Assembly: GCA_938049325.1 (NCBI GenBank)
Contig: CALICC010000334.1
Location: 1-18,879, forward strand
Direction: 5' to 3'
DNA from: an uncultured Ilumatobacter sp.
Lineage (GTDB): Bacteria; Actinomycetota; Acidimicrobiia; Acidimicrobiales; Ilumatobacteraceae
DNA: 18,879 nucleotides
The notes beneath the pieces were generated by a model, which did no database searches, was not told the DNA's origin, and saw only the letters and a list, made by a program, of their open reading frames with translations. Position 1 is the stretch's first letter. Every line of letters starts with the position of its first letter. Position numbers and translations under genes: made by a program. Positions 1-8,900 of this stretch are shown here, piece by piece.

Positions 1-1
1 A

Positions 2-64
2 GCTGACTCACTGCGCGCCTTGACCTCGAGCGATCTGATCCCCGCTCAGCAAGCTGACCGTTGA
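2..64 (+). CDS. Possible 3' end of an upstream gene (partial)
   Basis: One forward frame is open from the window edge to a TGA at 62-64 and would encode about 20 C-terminal residues ending in QQADR. It would converge on the reductase gene that ends at 86. Twenty codons are too few to judge codon bias, and one minus-strand frame is also open through this stretch, so the assignment is weak. No product can be named. Confidence 0.2.
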   Translation, partial: ADSLRALTSSDLIPAQQADR

Positions 65-68
65 TGCG

Positions 69-97
69 AAAAACCGTGACCGGGGTTACCCCCGGCC
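69..97 (-). terminator. Candidate rho-independent terminator of the F420-type reductase gene
   Basis: Read on the minus strand, GGCCGGGG pairs with CCCCGGTC around a GTAA tetraloop (plus positions 78-97). The stem is 8 bp with one G-U pair, and ACGG then TTTTT follow (plus 69-73). The G-U pair would be an A-C mismatch in plus-strand RNA, which favours minus-strand function. The TAA stop codon of the gene lies in the loop. Four bases separate stem and T-run, which is slightly loose for a classical terminator. Confidence 0.5.
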
Positions 98-487
98 GAG
101 GATCTTGTCGACGTCGATCTCGATCACTACTCGGTCGTCACGCTCTTTGGGCTGCTGGTAGCGAGCCGCATACCCGTCGATGCCGGGCTGCACATCGATC
201 GGGTCACTCACGAGTCGCACCGGTCCTTCGAGCGTGAGCCACCGGCCGCCGTCGACCTGGCTCACTGCAGCGCGCTGGCCCGCCGCCTCCATGCGTCCGG
301 CATTGAGTGCCTTCTGCGACGTTGCCCACGTGATCACCCGAGCAATCCGCGCTGCCGCGTCGTAGCTGAATCCGACCGCCACGACGTGTGGCGACCCGTC
401 GGTCCGTAACGTCGTAAGGGTCGCAAGGTGCCGTTCCGTCAAGAACGTGAGCACGTCGTCATCGAGTTGGTGAATATCGAGTGCCAT
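86..487 (-). CDS. F420-dependent FDOR-B reductase, Rv2074 (biliverdin reductase)-like
   Basis: This 133-aa protein is the usual length of a single split-barrel domain of the PPOX/flavin-deazaflavin oxidoreductase superfamily. It closely resembles my recollection of Mycobacterium Rv2074, an F420H2-dependent biliverdin-IX-alpha reductase: ERHLATLTTLRTDGSPHVVAVGF near residues 18-40, SQVDGGRWLTLEG near 76-88 and RVVIEIDVDKILG at the C-terminus. By that similarity it would be a cytosolic reductase using F420H2, with biliverdin or a related tetrapyrrole as a possible substrate; the substrate is inference. The ATG at 487 has only a weak purine stretch (AGGCGAG). The gene lies 53 bp downstream of the permease gene on the same strand, so it may share that transcript. 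A terminator-like hairpin follows its stop. Confidence 0.85.
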   Translation of the reverse strand: MALDIHQLDDDVLTFLTERHLATLTTLRTDGSPHVVAVGFSYDAAARIARVITWATSQKALNAGRMEAAGQRAAVSQVDGGRWLTLEGPVRLVSDPIDVQPGIDGYAARYQQPKERDDRVVIEIDVDKILGRG

Positions 488-540
488 CTCGCCTGTCTAT
501 CCGCGCGCACCGCACAACCACATTCGCCGGTGGGTTCGAC

Positions 541-3099
541 TCACTCGGTTGCGATGGCTTCGAGGACGTCCATGTTGCTCGCCTTGAACGACGGGTACAG
601 CGCGGCGATCAGTCCGGCGATGACGGCACCGATCAGAATCGCCACGATGATCGACGGGCTAAACGCGAGCTCGGAGATCACGTTGTCTGGCACGGCGAGC
701 GAGAGCACGACGCCGAGGAACGTACCCAACACGATGCCGATCAGTGCGCCGAACACCGAGACGATCACCGCCTCCCAGCGCACCGACCGTCGCGTCTGAC
801 GGCGGTTCATGCCCACGGCGCGCAGAAGCCCGATCTCCCTCGTTCGCTCGAACACCCCGAGGGCCAGCGTGATCGAGATCCCGAGCACCGCAATGATGAT
901 TGCGAATGCCAGCAGCATGGTGATCAGCAGGAGGATCTGATTGATCTGGTCCTCTTGCTCCTGAATGAACTCGGCGTTGGACTGCGCCTTGGCCTGCGGG
1001 AACGACTCCATCACACCGCGCACTGCCTCGTCGCCCTCTTCGGGCGTGACACCATCGGCGAGCTTCGCAAAGCCGAAGACGTTCGCATCCGGTGCGGCGG
1101 TCACCTCGGCGAGCGTGTCGAGGCCGATGAACCAATTGGACCCGAACGAGTTGTCGCCGAAGATCGCGGCGACCTCCACGTTGCGGATCTCTTGATTGCT
1201 GAACTTCGCCTCGAGTTGGTCGCCGACCTCGAGACCGAGATCATCGGCCGACTCGGTGTGCACGGCGATGGCGTTGTCAGCGAGGTTCTCGATACTGCCA
1301 GCGCGGAGATCGACGTCGACCAGCTGCGTCGCCACGGCCGGATCGATGGCCGCGAAGCCGCGCGGGTCACCGTCGATCTCCACGCGCGTGATCTGGATCG
1401 GCATCGCAGCCTCGATCTCCGGGAGGGCTCCGATCTCGTCGGTCACGGTCGTCGGGAACGTGGCGCCGTCATTGGCACCCTGGATGATGTAGTCCGATTG
1501 CACGACGTCGTCGAGGGTGGCAACGAGTGTGTTGCGCAACGACGAAGCGAACACTCCGGCTGCGCTGACGAGGGCGACGCCGATCATCAGCGCAGCGGCG
1601 CTGGATGACGTGCGGCGCGGTGCTCGGGCGACGTTGTCCCTGGCGAGCTTGCCCGGCGTCTTGAACATCTTGGCGATTGGCCAGCCGAGCCAGCGTGTGA
1701 CCGGGGCTGCGAACGTGGCGGTGAGGCTCGTGACACCCAGGAACAGCAGGAGCACACCGCCGCCGCCGAGCAGCGTGAGACCGAGTCCACCGCCGGGTTG
1801 GACGAACATGCCGACCAGGAATGCGGCCAGCCCGATCAGCGCCATGGTCACTCCTGCCGTCAGCCGCCGGGAGCGCATCGCCTGGAATCCGATCTGCGGT
1901 TGCATCGCCGCTACCGGCGGAATCTTCGCAGCGCGCCGGGCGGGAATCAGCACCGACAGCATCGTCACGCCGATGCCGACGATCGTCGCCACGATGATCG
2001 TGCGCGGCAAGAGCACCGTGCCGGTCGGAGGGAATCCGGCACCGATGGCGTTGAACAGGGCGATGATGAGTCGAGCGACGGCGATGCCGCCGAAGACCCC
2101 GATCGCTGTACCGATGACGCCGATCCCCAACGCCTCGGTGGCGATCAGTCGTTTGACCTGTCGAGTATTCGCGCCGATCGCGCGGAGCAGCGCGAGTTCG
2201 CGCAGCCGCTGTCCGATCGTGATCTGGAACACGTTGTTGATGATGAACGCGGCGACGAAGGCGGTGACGAACGCGAATACGAGCAGGCCGGTTTGGAAGA
2301 TGTTGATGAACTGCCCGATCGAGTCCTGCGTCTCTTCGATGATCTCGTCGCGGTCGACGACCTCGATGCCGCCGGGCACGGCGCTCTGCACGGCAGCCTT
2401 GACGGTGGCGAGCTCGGACTCGTCGACGACGCTGATGTTGATGCCGTCAACTCGGCCGTTCGCGCCGTAGTGCTCGAGTGCTGTGGGAAGGTCGAGGGCG
2501 ACGATCGTCGCACCGAACAGGCTGTCGGTGTCGGCCGTGCCGATCGTGCCGACGAGTGTGGCTTGGTAGATGTTGACGTCGGTGACGTACCCGACGGTGT
2601 CGCCCACCTCGAAGCCCTCGCGGTCGGCGGTCGCCTTGTCGAGCACGAGTTCGTCCGCGCCGCTCGGCTTGCGTCCTTCCTTGAGCGTGACCCCCGCGAG
2701 GCTCTCGCCGTCCCAGACCACTCCGAATTGTGGGCCGGTGGTCGTGATCACCCCGCCGTCGGCGTTGAGCACCGACGCGTTGCGCTGGATGTCGGGCTCG
2801 ACGACGTCGACGCCGGGAATCCCGCGCAGATCGTCCGCGATCTCGATGGGGATCGGTTCGCGGGCGTTGTCACCTTGGAAGTCGTCCTGGTCGAAGGCGC
2901 GCTCGGCACGCACGATCAGATCGGTGTTCTGGACGAGTTCGGAGATGAAGTCGTCGATCGATCGCTTCAGGCTGTCGGCCAGTACGAAGGAGCCGGACAC
3001 GAACGACACGCCCGCCATCACGGCGACGATGATCGCGATCATGCGCCCGATGCGCGCACGGATGCTGCGGCGCGCGATGAGTGCGGTGGAACCGGCCAT
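541..3099 (-). CDS. FtsX/MacB-type ABC transporter permease
   Basis: This 852-aa inner-membrane permease has duplicated FtsX architecture. An N-terminal membrane anchor lies near residues 20-42, followed by a first extracytoplasmic MacB-like domain (about 43-260). A first FtsX core (about 262-390) carries the coupling sequence GQRLRELALLRAIGA. Hydrophobic segments follow at about 415-470, then a second anchor, a second extracytoplasmic domain, and a C-terminal FtsX core with ERTREIGLLRAVGMNRRQ. With two FtsX cores in one chain, one polypeptide could replace a permease dimer, as in many actinobacterial lipoprotein or peptide exporters. The substrate cannot be read from the sequence. The ATG at 3099 follows the ATPase stop after one base (TGA-A-ATG), so the two are almost certainly translationally coupled. 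Confidence 0.92.
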   Translation of the reverse strand: MAGSTALIARRSIRARIGRMIAIIVAVMAGVSFVSGSFVLADSLKRSIDDFISELVQNTDLIVRAERAFDQDDFQGDNAREPIPIEIADDLRGIPGVDVVEPDIQRNASVLNADGGVITTTGPQFGVVWDGESLAGVTLKEGRKPSGADELVLDKATADREGFEVGDTVGYVTDVNIYQATLVGTIGTADTDSLFGATIVALDLPTALEHYGANGRVDGINISVVDESELATVKAAVQSAVPGGIEVVDRDEIIEETQDSIGQFINIFQTGLLVFAFVTAFVAAFIINNVFQITIGQRLRELALLRAIGANTRQVKRLIATEALGIGVIGTAIGVFGGIAVARLIIALFNAIGAGFPPTGTVLLPRTIIVATIVGIGVTMLSVLIPARRAAKIPPVAAMQPQIGFQAMRSRRLTAGVTMALIGLAAFLVGMFVQPGGGLGLTLLGGGGVLLLFLGVTSLTATFAAPVTRWLGWPIAKMFKTPGKLARDNVARAPRRTSSSAAALMIGVALVSAAGVFASSLRNTLVATLDDVVQSDYIIQGANDGATFPTTVTDEIGALPEIEAAMPIQITRVEIDGDPRGFAAIDPAVATQLVDVDLRAGSIENLADNAIAVHTESADDLGLEVGDQLEAKFSNQEIRNVEVAAIFGDNSFGSNWFIGLDTLAEVTAAPDANVFGFAKLADGVTPEEGDEAVRGVMESFPQAKAQSNAEFIQEQEDQINQILLLITMLLAFAIIIAVLGISITLALGVFERTREIGLLRAVGMNRRQTRRSVRWEAVIVSVFGALIGIVLGTFLGVVLSLAVPDNVISELAFSPSIIVAILIGAVIAGLIAALYPSFKASNMDVLEAIATE

Positions 3100-3100
3100 T

Positions 3101-3865
3101 TCAGCGCCCCAAGGTCTTCATGCGTTCGAAGATCTGATCGGATGTGGGTTCCGACAACTCGCCGTCGATCTTGCCGTCGGCCATGAAGACGACACGGTCC
3201 GCATACGACGCGGCATTCGGGTCGTGGGTGACCATCACGATGGTCTGGCCGAGCTCGCGGACGGCGCGGCGCATGAAATCGAGGATCTCGGCGCCTGTGG
3301 TCGAGTCGAGATTGCCGGTCGGTTCGTCGGCGAAGATGATCGCGGGCTGTGACGCTAGCGCACGAGCGACGGCCACACGTTGCTGCTGACCGCCCGAGAG
3401 CTCGTTCGGTCGGTGGTGCAGACGGTCGGCGAGTCCGACCGTGGTGATCACCTGATCGATCCAGGCGGCGTCGCCGTCCTCACCACCGAGCATCATCGGC
3501 AGCCGGATGTTCTCGTCGGCGGTGAGCGTCGGGATGAGGTTGAAGGCCTGGAAGACGAAGCCGACCTTGGTGCGCCGGAGCTCGGTGAGCTGTTTGTCGT
3601 CGAGCGAGGCGAGGTAGGTGTCGCCGATGTACGTCGCGCCGGACGACAGACCGTCGAGCCCAGCGAGGCAGTGGAGCAGCGTCGACTTTCCCGAGCCGGA
3701 CGGTCCCATGATCGCGGTGAATTTGCCGGTCTCGAAGGCCACGGTCACGCCGTCGAGGGCGCGGACCTCGGCGTCGCCGATGCCGTAGATCTTCATGGCA
3801 TCGACGGTGCCGGCCGCGGCAACGGAATCAGAGGTTGGGGCGGGAGGAGCCAGATCGGTCGTCAT
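3101..3865 (-). CDS. ABC transporter ATP-binding protein, MacB/LolD family
   Basis: This 254-aa ATPase partners the permease gene that follows it. All nucleotide-binding motifs are present: Walker A GPSGSGKST (54-62), Q-loop Gln106, signature LSGGQ (156-160), Walker B IIFADE ending at Asp180-Glu181, and switch His214. The strings VFQAFNLIPTLTADENI and DEPTGNLDS are typical of the MacB/LolD/FtsE group, which drives export or mechanotransmission rather than uptake. I chose the ATG at 3865 (MTTDLAPP). A GTG at 3904 is in frame but lies inside a perfect inverted repeat. No Shine-Dalgarno precedes 3865; instead the ATG overlaps the stop of a possible 12-codon leader ORF. The kinase and regulator genes directly upstream probably control this cassette. 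Confidence 0.93.
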   Translation of the reverse strand: MTTDLAPPAPTSDSVAAAGTVDAMKIYGIGDAEVRALDGVTVAFETGKFTAIMGPSGSGKSTLLHCLAGLDGLSSGATYIGDTYLASLDDKQLTELRRTKVGFVFQAFNLIPTLTADENIRLPMMLGGEDGDAAWIDQVITTVGLADRLHHRPNELSGGQQQRVAVARALASQPAIIFADEPTGNLDSTTGAEILDFMRRAVRELGQTIVMVTHDPNAASYADRVVFMADGKIDGELSEPTSDQIFERMKTLGR

Positions 3866-3900
3866 GTATGCAGCATGTCGCGCCCAGCCAGGCGAATCAT
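3862..3900 (-). CDS. Candidate 12-codon leader peptide overlapping the ABC ATPase start
   Basis: An ATG at 3900 opens a short frame encoding MIRLAGRDMLHT. It ends in a TGA that overlaps the ATPase ATG by four bases (ATGA, 3865-3862). AAAAGG lies three bases upstream of this ATG, closer than an ideal Shine-Dalgarno. The start codon lies in the right arm of an 11-bp inverted repeat, so an RNA hairpin could mask it. The ATPase ATG has no ribosome-binding site of its own, so termination-reinitiation from this peptide is an attractive explanation. The frame is also open further upstream, so chance is possible. This is inference from layout only. Confidence 0.25.
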   Translation of the reverse strand: MIRLAGRDMLHT

Positions 3901-3919
3901 CCACCTTTTGGATGATTCG
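3893..3919. promoter_or_regulatory. Perfect 11-bp inverted repeat between response regulator and ABC genes
   Basis: CGAATCATCCA at 3893-3903 is exactly repeated in inverse as TGGATGATTCG at 3909-3919, with a 5-nt spacer. It lies 28 bp upstream of the ATPase ATG and 27 bp after the response regulator stop. No T-run follows on either strand, so an operator or RNA hairpin is more likely than a terminator. The natural candidate ligand is the LuxR-type response regulator encoded next door, because such regulators bind dyad sites near adjacent transporter genes. That pairing is inference. Confidence 0.6.
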
Positions 3920-3946
3920 GTTCGATCTGCCGGTTGAGCTGGGTGG

Positions 3947-4603
3947 TTAGTCGCCGGGAGCGACGAGCCCCGACTCGTAGGCGGCGACCACCGCCTGCAC
4001 ACGGTCACGGGCGCCGATTTTGGCGAGGATTCGCCCGACGTGTGTCTTGATGGTCGCCTCACCCAAGAACAACGCGGCGGCCACTTCACTGTTACTCATG
4101 CCCTTTGCCATCAACTTGATCACGTCGAGCTCGCGCTCGGTGAGCTCACTCATGCCGGGGAATGCGTCAGGCTGGCCGACGGGGCGCCGTGCGATCTCGT
4201 CGATCAAGGCCTGCGTGACCGACGGGGCCAGCAAAGCGTCGCCCGCGGCAATGACCTCGATCGCTTCGATCAGCTGCTCGGGAGGAGCGTCTTTGAGGAG
4301 AAAACCGCTGGCTCCGGCCCGCAACGCGGAGTGGACGTAGTCGTCGAGATCGAAGGTTGTCAGCATCATCACGCGCGCTGAGCTGCCCGACGAGCAAATG
4401 CGTTCGCAGGCTGCGATGCCGTCGAGCCGCGGCATGCGGACGTCCATCAACACCACGTCGGGACGTGCTCGGTCGATCATTTCGACGGCATCGAGCCCGT
4501 CGACCGCTTCGCCGACCACGGTGATGCCCGGTTCGGCCTCGAGGATCATCCGGAACCCGGTCCTGACCATTGCCTGGTCGTCAACCAGCATCACCCGGAT
4601 CAT
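3947..4603 (-). CDS. NarL/LuxR-family two-component response regulator
   Basis: This 218-aa protein has the standard length for a REC plus LuxR-type HTH regulator. The receiver has the acidic pair Asp8-Asp9, phospho-acceptor Asp54 in VLMDVRMPRLDG, switch Thr82 and Lys104. The DNA-binding domain spans about 153-210 (LTERELDVIKLMAKGMSNSEVA, then GEATIKTHVGRILAKIGARDRVQAV). Its ATG overlaps the kinase stop as ATGA (4600-4603), so the pair is translationally coupled, and GGAAG lies about 9 nt upstream. It should be phosphorylated by the upstream kinase and control the ABC transporter downstream. The inverted repeat at 3893-3919 is a plausible binding site. Confidence 0.93.
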   Translation of the reverse strand: MIRVMLVDDQAMVRTGFRMILEAEPGITVVGEAVDGLDAVEMIDRARPDVVLMDVRMPRLDGIAACERICSSGSSARVMMLTTFDLDDYVHSALRAGASGFLLKDAPPEQLIEAIEVIAAGDALLAPSVTQALIDEIARRPVGQPDAFPGMSELTERELDVIKLMAKGMSNSEVAAALFLGEATIKTHVGRILAKIGARDRVQAVVAAYESGLVAPGD

Positions 4604-5877
4604 CGGCGTGCTTCCAGGACATTGGACTGAGCGGTGTCGACCGGTTCGCTCTGTTCAGCCTCGGATCGGTCTGCGTGACGACCGATCGGCAGTGACGCCC
4701 GCACCTGCCAGCCTCCGCCGGGACGGAAGCCGGCCTTGACCGTTCCACCCGTTGCCTCGACCCGCTCGCGCATGCCGACGATCCCGAAACCGACTTCGCC
4801 CTCGTCGGCAGCGGCGCCCCGGCCGTCATCGGTGATCTCGATGTCGAGCTGGTCGTCGCGGCGATCGATGCGCACTTCGATCGACGTTGCCTGACCAGCG
4901 TGGCGGCGGACGTTCGTGAGTGCCTCTTGAACAATTCGGTAGCCGGTGAGGTCGACCCCAGTCGGTAGCTCGTCGATGTTGCCACTGACTGCGAGCTCGA
5001 CAGGCAGGTCGCCCGCTGACTCAACCAGCGCGTGGACCGATCGCAGCGTCGGCTGCGGGGACAGTTCCGACTCGAGGCTGGGCTGTTCGGTGCGACGAAG
5101 GACCCCGAGCAAACCGCGCAACTCGTCCATCGTGTGACGGCCGGTGGTTTCGATGTTCGCGAGCGCCTCGTGCGCCACGTCAGGAGACGTTGCAAGGTTT
5201 CGGCGAGCGGCCGCAGCCTGAATGACCATCACACTCACGGAGTGCGCAACGACGTCGTGGAGTTCGCGGGCAATCCGGGCGCGTTCGGCCGTCACGCGCT
5301 GGTGCGCAACGAGCTCACGCTCGCGCTCGGCCCGATCGAGTCGGTCCTGCAACGCTGTGGCCGCCTCTCGGCGACGTCGCAGGTTGTCGCCGAGTACGAA
5401 GGCGATGACCAACGTGACAGCGATCGAGATCAACGCGCTGATGTCGAGTTCGTTGGTGATCACGCCGCCGACGAGCACGACAGCGAGCACGAAGGCGATG
5501 CCCACGGCGGACTGTGTGCGGCGTCGGCCGGATGAATAGGCGCTGAGCGAGTAGAGAGCAACGATCACCGCGAGGAGCCCGGTGTCGCTCAGATTGGCGA
5601 TGAGGACAGTGACCTGGATCGCAACAACCAGCACGGCGACGGCAATCGGCTGCCTGCGTCTCCAGGCAATCGGGATGGCCGAGGCGAACACCAGTGGAAT
5701 CGTCCACCACGTCGGGTCGCGGTATGACTCGCCGTCGATGTCGGGATCGATGATATGGAACGCGGTCGACACCACGGTGAGGATGGCGGCGAGCAGAGCA
5801 TCGGCGGCGACCTCGTGAGTGCGAAGCCAGACGATCGGCTGCAATCGTCGGCTCCGGGGCGCGTCGGGTGAACTCAT
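4600..5877 (-). CDS. DesK/NarX-type sensor histidine kinase (HisKA_3)
   Basis: This 425-aa membrane kinase has five or six hydrophobic segments in its first 165 residues with short loops, which suggests sensing within or at the membrane. A coiled-coil linker rich in Glu and Arg follows. The HisKA_3 dimerisation box is RARIARELHDVVAHSVSVM, with His207 as the likely phosphorylation site. The ATPase domain has the N-box (YRIVQEALTNVRRHA, Asn322) and G-boxes DDGRG (about 350-354) and GFGIVGMRERV. I chose the ATG at 5877. A TTG at 5898 would add seven residues. No clear Shine-Dalgarno precedes either. The gene is divergent from the cyclase gene with 76 bp between starts, and overlaps its response regulator by four bases. 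Confidence 0.9.
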   Translation of the reverse strand: MSSPDAPRSRRLQPIVWLRTHEVAADALLAAILTVVSTAFHIIDPDIDGESYRDPTWWTIPLVFASAIPIAWRRRQPIAVAVLVVAIQVTVLIANLSDTGLLAVIVALYSLSAYSSGRRRTQSAVGIAFVLAVVLVGGVITNELDISALISIAVTLVIAFVLGDNLRRRREAATALQDRLDRAERERELVAHQRVTAERARIARELHDVVAHSVSVMVIQAAAARRNLATSPDVAHEALANIETTGRHTMDELRGLLGVLRRTEQPSLESELSPQPTLRSVHALVESAGDLPVELAVSGNIDELPTGVDLTGYRIVQEALTNVRRHAGQATSIEVRIDRRDDQLDIEITDDGRGAAADEGEVGFGIVGMRERVEATGGTVKAGFRPGGGWQVRASLPIGRHADRSEAEQSEPVDTAQSNVLEARR

Positions 5878-5938
5878 GACACGCGCGACCGTATCCAACC
5901 CGTGGCGTGACGTCGTCCGCCATTGGGCTGATCGGCCG

Positions 5939-5950
5939 TACGCTCAGCGG
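5939..5950 (+). promoter_or_regulatory. Candidate -10 box of a leaderless promoter for the cyclase gene
   Basis: TACGCT at 5939-5944 fits the actinobacterial -10 consensus TANNNT. It lies 6 nt before a TTG and 9 nt before the chosen ATG at 5954, so transcription would begin at or within a few bases of the start codon. No convincing -35 is visible. The same 11-mer TACGCTCAGCG occurs at 11136-11146 just before the TRIC channel gene, which strengthens both calls. Confidence 0.4.
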
Positions 5951-5953
5951 TTG

Positions 5954-8900
5954 ATGACCTGCTCATCGTGTTCGCAACCGCTCGACGAGAATGCTCGTTT
6001 CTGCTCGTTCTGTGGCCATGACGTGCGCAGCGCCCAAATCGAGGAGCGTCGCGTCGTTACCGTGCTGTTCGCCGACCTCGTCGGCTACACGGCGCTGTCG
6101 GAGTATCTCGACCCCGAACGCGTGAAGCGCCTCGTCGAAGGTGCGTTCTTCCAGATGATCGAGCAAGTCGAGCGATTCGGCGGCCGCGTCGACAAGGTGC
6201 TCGGTGACGGGCTGCTGGTGCTTTTCGGTGCGCCGGTTGCGCATGAAGACGACCCCGACCGGGCGGTGCGCGCTGCGATCGAGATGCACGCTGCACTCGA
6301 CGCGTTCATCTCGAGGCAGGCCGACATCGAGCAGTTGCAGTTGCGGATCGGCGTGAACACCGGTGAAGTCGTCGTCGGCACACTTTCTGGCACCGACGAC
6401 TACACAGCGATGGGCGACGTCGTGAACGTCGCGTCACGACTGCAAACCATGGCGCCTCCAGGCGGTGTGTACATCGGAGCATCGACCGAGGCGCAATTGT
6501 CGCCGTCGATCGAGCGAGTCCGAGTCGCCGACACCGAAGTCCGCGGTCGTGAACAGAGCGAGGAGATCTGGCGGATCACGGGGCGAGTCAACGCGTTCCT
6601 TCCTGGTCGGTCTCGTCACGACCAGCCGTTTGTCGGGCGCACCAGTCAGCGCGATCTGTTCGCGTCGATCATGGGCTTGGTCAGTGGCGGACGCGGCGCG
6701 GTGGTGTCGGTGTCCGGCGAGCCTGGAAGCGGCAAGACGCGCATGGTCAACGAATCGCTGTCGCGATTTCCCGGTCGCGGTGTGGTCATCTTCTCGGGCG
6801 CGTGCGCGCCCTACGGCGAGACCAACGTGTGGGCGCCGATCGCCGACGCCCTGTTCAAGCAGATGGGCGCCGATCGTGACGCGCCGGCAACGATGTTGCG
6901 GGAGATCGTCGAATCGAAGGGGCTCGAGCTGTACGGATTCGACGTCGGCGACCCGCGCCTCCAGCGCTTCGTCGAAGGTGTGATGCACCTGTTCGGACAT
7001 CCATCCGAACTCGACCGAATCGCCGCGGCGCAAGCGCGTGAGCTGCTGATGCAGATGGTGATCGAAGGTGTTCACCGCAGGTCGCAAAATGCTCCGGTCG
7101 TCGTGTGGATCGATGACTTGCAGTGGGCCGATCGGCTGCTCCTCGAACTCCTCACCCGACTGAGTCGTTCGCTCGCTGACCAACCGGTACTGGTGGTCAC
7201 AGCGCAACGCGACGACGCTGAGATCGAGTGGCCGCCGGTGTCGGATCATCCGGTCACGATCCGCATGCCCCTCGACGCGCTCACGCGGAAGGAGTCGCAC
7301 GCGCTCGTTGCCTCGGTGCTCGGCGACGACAGCGACCCGGCGCTCGTCGAGCAGCTGTACGAGCGCAGCGGCGGAAACCCGTTCTTTCTGACACAGCTTG
7401 CGCAGATCGCGCGAGACAGCCCAGGTGACGAAGCGCTTCCCGGGTCGTTGCGCGCACTCATCGCGGCGCGCCTCGACGGCGTGACCACCGCGCAGCGCCA
7501 GGTGGTCGAGAACGCTGCCGTGCTCGGATCGTCCGGTCCGGTCGGCGCTTTGGAACAGTTCGCCGGAGCGCTCGGTCAAGTGTTCGATCCCGACGATCTC
7601 GATGTGCTGGCTGACCAAGGGCTGTTCGATATCGAAGGGCACTGGTGGCGTTTTCGGTCCGACGTCGTGCGCGAAGTCGCCTACCAGACCCTCACCAAGT
7701 CAGCGCGCGCTGAGCGTCACGCCGGAACGGCGGCGTTCATGCAGCAGTTCGCGCAACCACCGCTGGACCAAGTCGCGCATCACGCCGCGGCGGCGGCTGA
7801 GTTGGTGCTCGAGATCGGTGAGGTCGACAACGTTCCGAGCGACATCGGAGTGCAGGCGGTCGATCTGCTCGCGCAAGCAGCGCGCCGCTCGCTCGACGTC
7901 GGAGCCTTCTCGCAAGCCGTGAAGCAAGCCACTCAGGCGCTCTCGTTGGCAGCCGACAACCGCCGCAGTGAGCTGCTCCTGACCCGGGCGACGGCGCTCT
8001 CGGAACGTCGCGAAGGCTCGCTCGCCGACGTCGACGCTCGCGAAGTCTTGCAAGTCGCCACCGCCGAGGGCGATGTGCGCAGCGAAGCGATCGCGCGCCG
8101 ACTCATTGGCATCGTCGCCCAGCAGCGCGGAGAACTCGGTACGGCTCGCGAGGAGATGACGAAGAGCGTCGAACTACTCCGCGACGCGGACGACCCACAC
8201 GAATTGGCCACGTCGCTGAGCGATCGAGGATTCGTCGAGGTGTTCGGAGGATCGCTGGAGGACGCCGAACGGATCCTGGCCGAGGCGGAGGAACTGGCGA
8301 ACGAACTCGAAGATCTTCGGCGCCTGGCGTGGATCCGCCAGCACCAAGCCTGGGTGGCCTTCCTGTCCGGTGACACGGCGCTCGCCGAGCAGCGCCTCAC
8401 GACCTCGTCCGGACTGTTCGAAGATCTCGGCGACCGCACCGGCACCGGCTGGGCGATGGGGTTGCTGGCATACGTGCGCTTCTTCGAGCGCCGCTTCGAG
8501 GATGCCGAAGAACTCGCGTGGTCGGTACGCAAGGAGGCGGTCGATCTCGGCGAGCTGTGGGCCCCCGCGATGATGGACTCGTTGATGGCGTCGATCCGAC
8601 TGTGGACGGGCCGTTTCTCCGAAGCCGAGGAGCTGTCGCGGCGAGCGCTCACCGGGTTCCGTGCGCTCAACGATCGCTTCGGCATCGTGCAGGCGTTGGC
8701 CCCGCGGATGCGGTCGCTGGTCGCACTCGGCCGCAACCAAGAAGCCGAACGCACGCTCGAAGAAGCCCTGTCAATGGCCGACGCGTTCGGGGATCTCGCG
8801 ATTCCCACGATGGCCGCAGCCGGGACCGCAGCGCACCTCGGGTTGGGAGCGCGAGCAGTCGCGCTCGGCGAAACGGCGCTGACGCGCATGTCGGCGATGC

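Noticed and set aside
1798..3186. Long plus-strand open frame opposite the permease gene (also 481-1608 and 1517-2470)
   Set aside because: These are antisense shadows in high-GC DNA. Their products are rich in Arg, Asp and His with no domain, while the minus-strand frame encodes a clear FtsX permease.
6434..7642. Long minus-strand frames opposite the cyclase gene (also 7933-9159 and 8174-8740)
   Set aside because: Low-complexity Ser/Arg/Ala-rich products with no recognisable motif; the plus strand encodes a continuous cyclase-ATPase-TPR protein.
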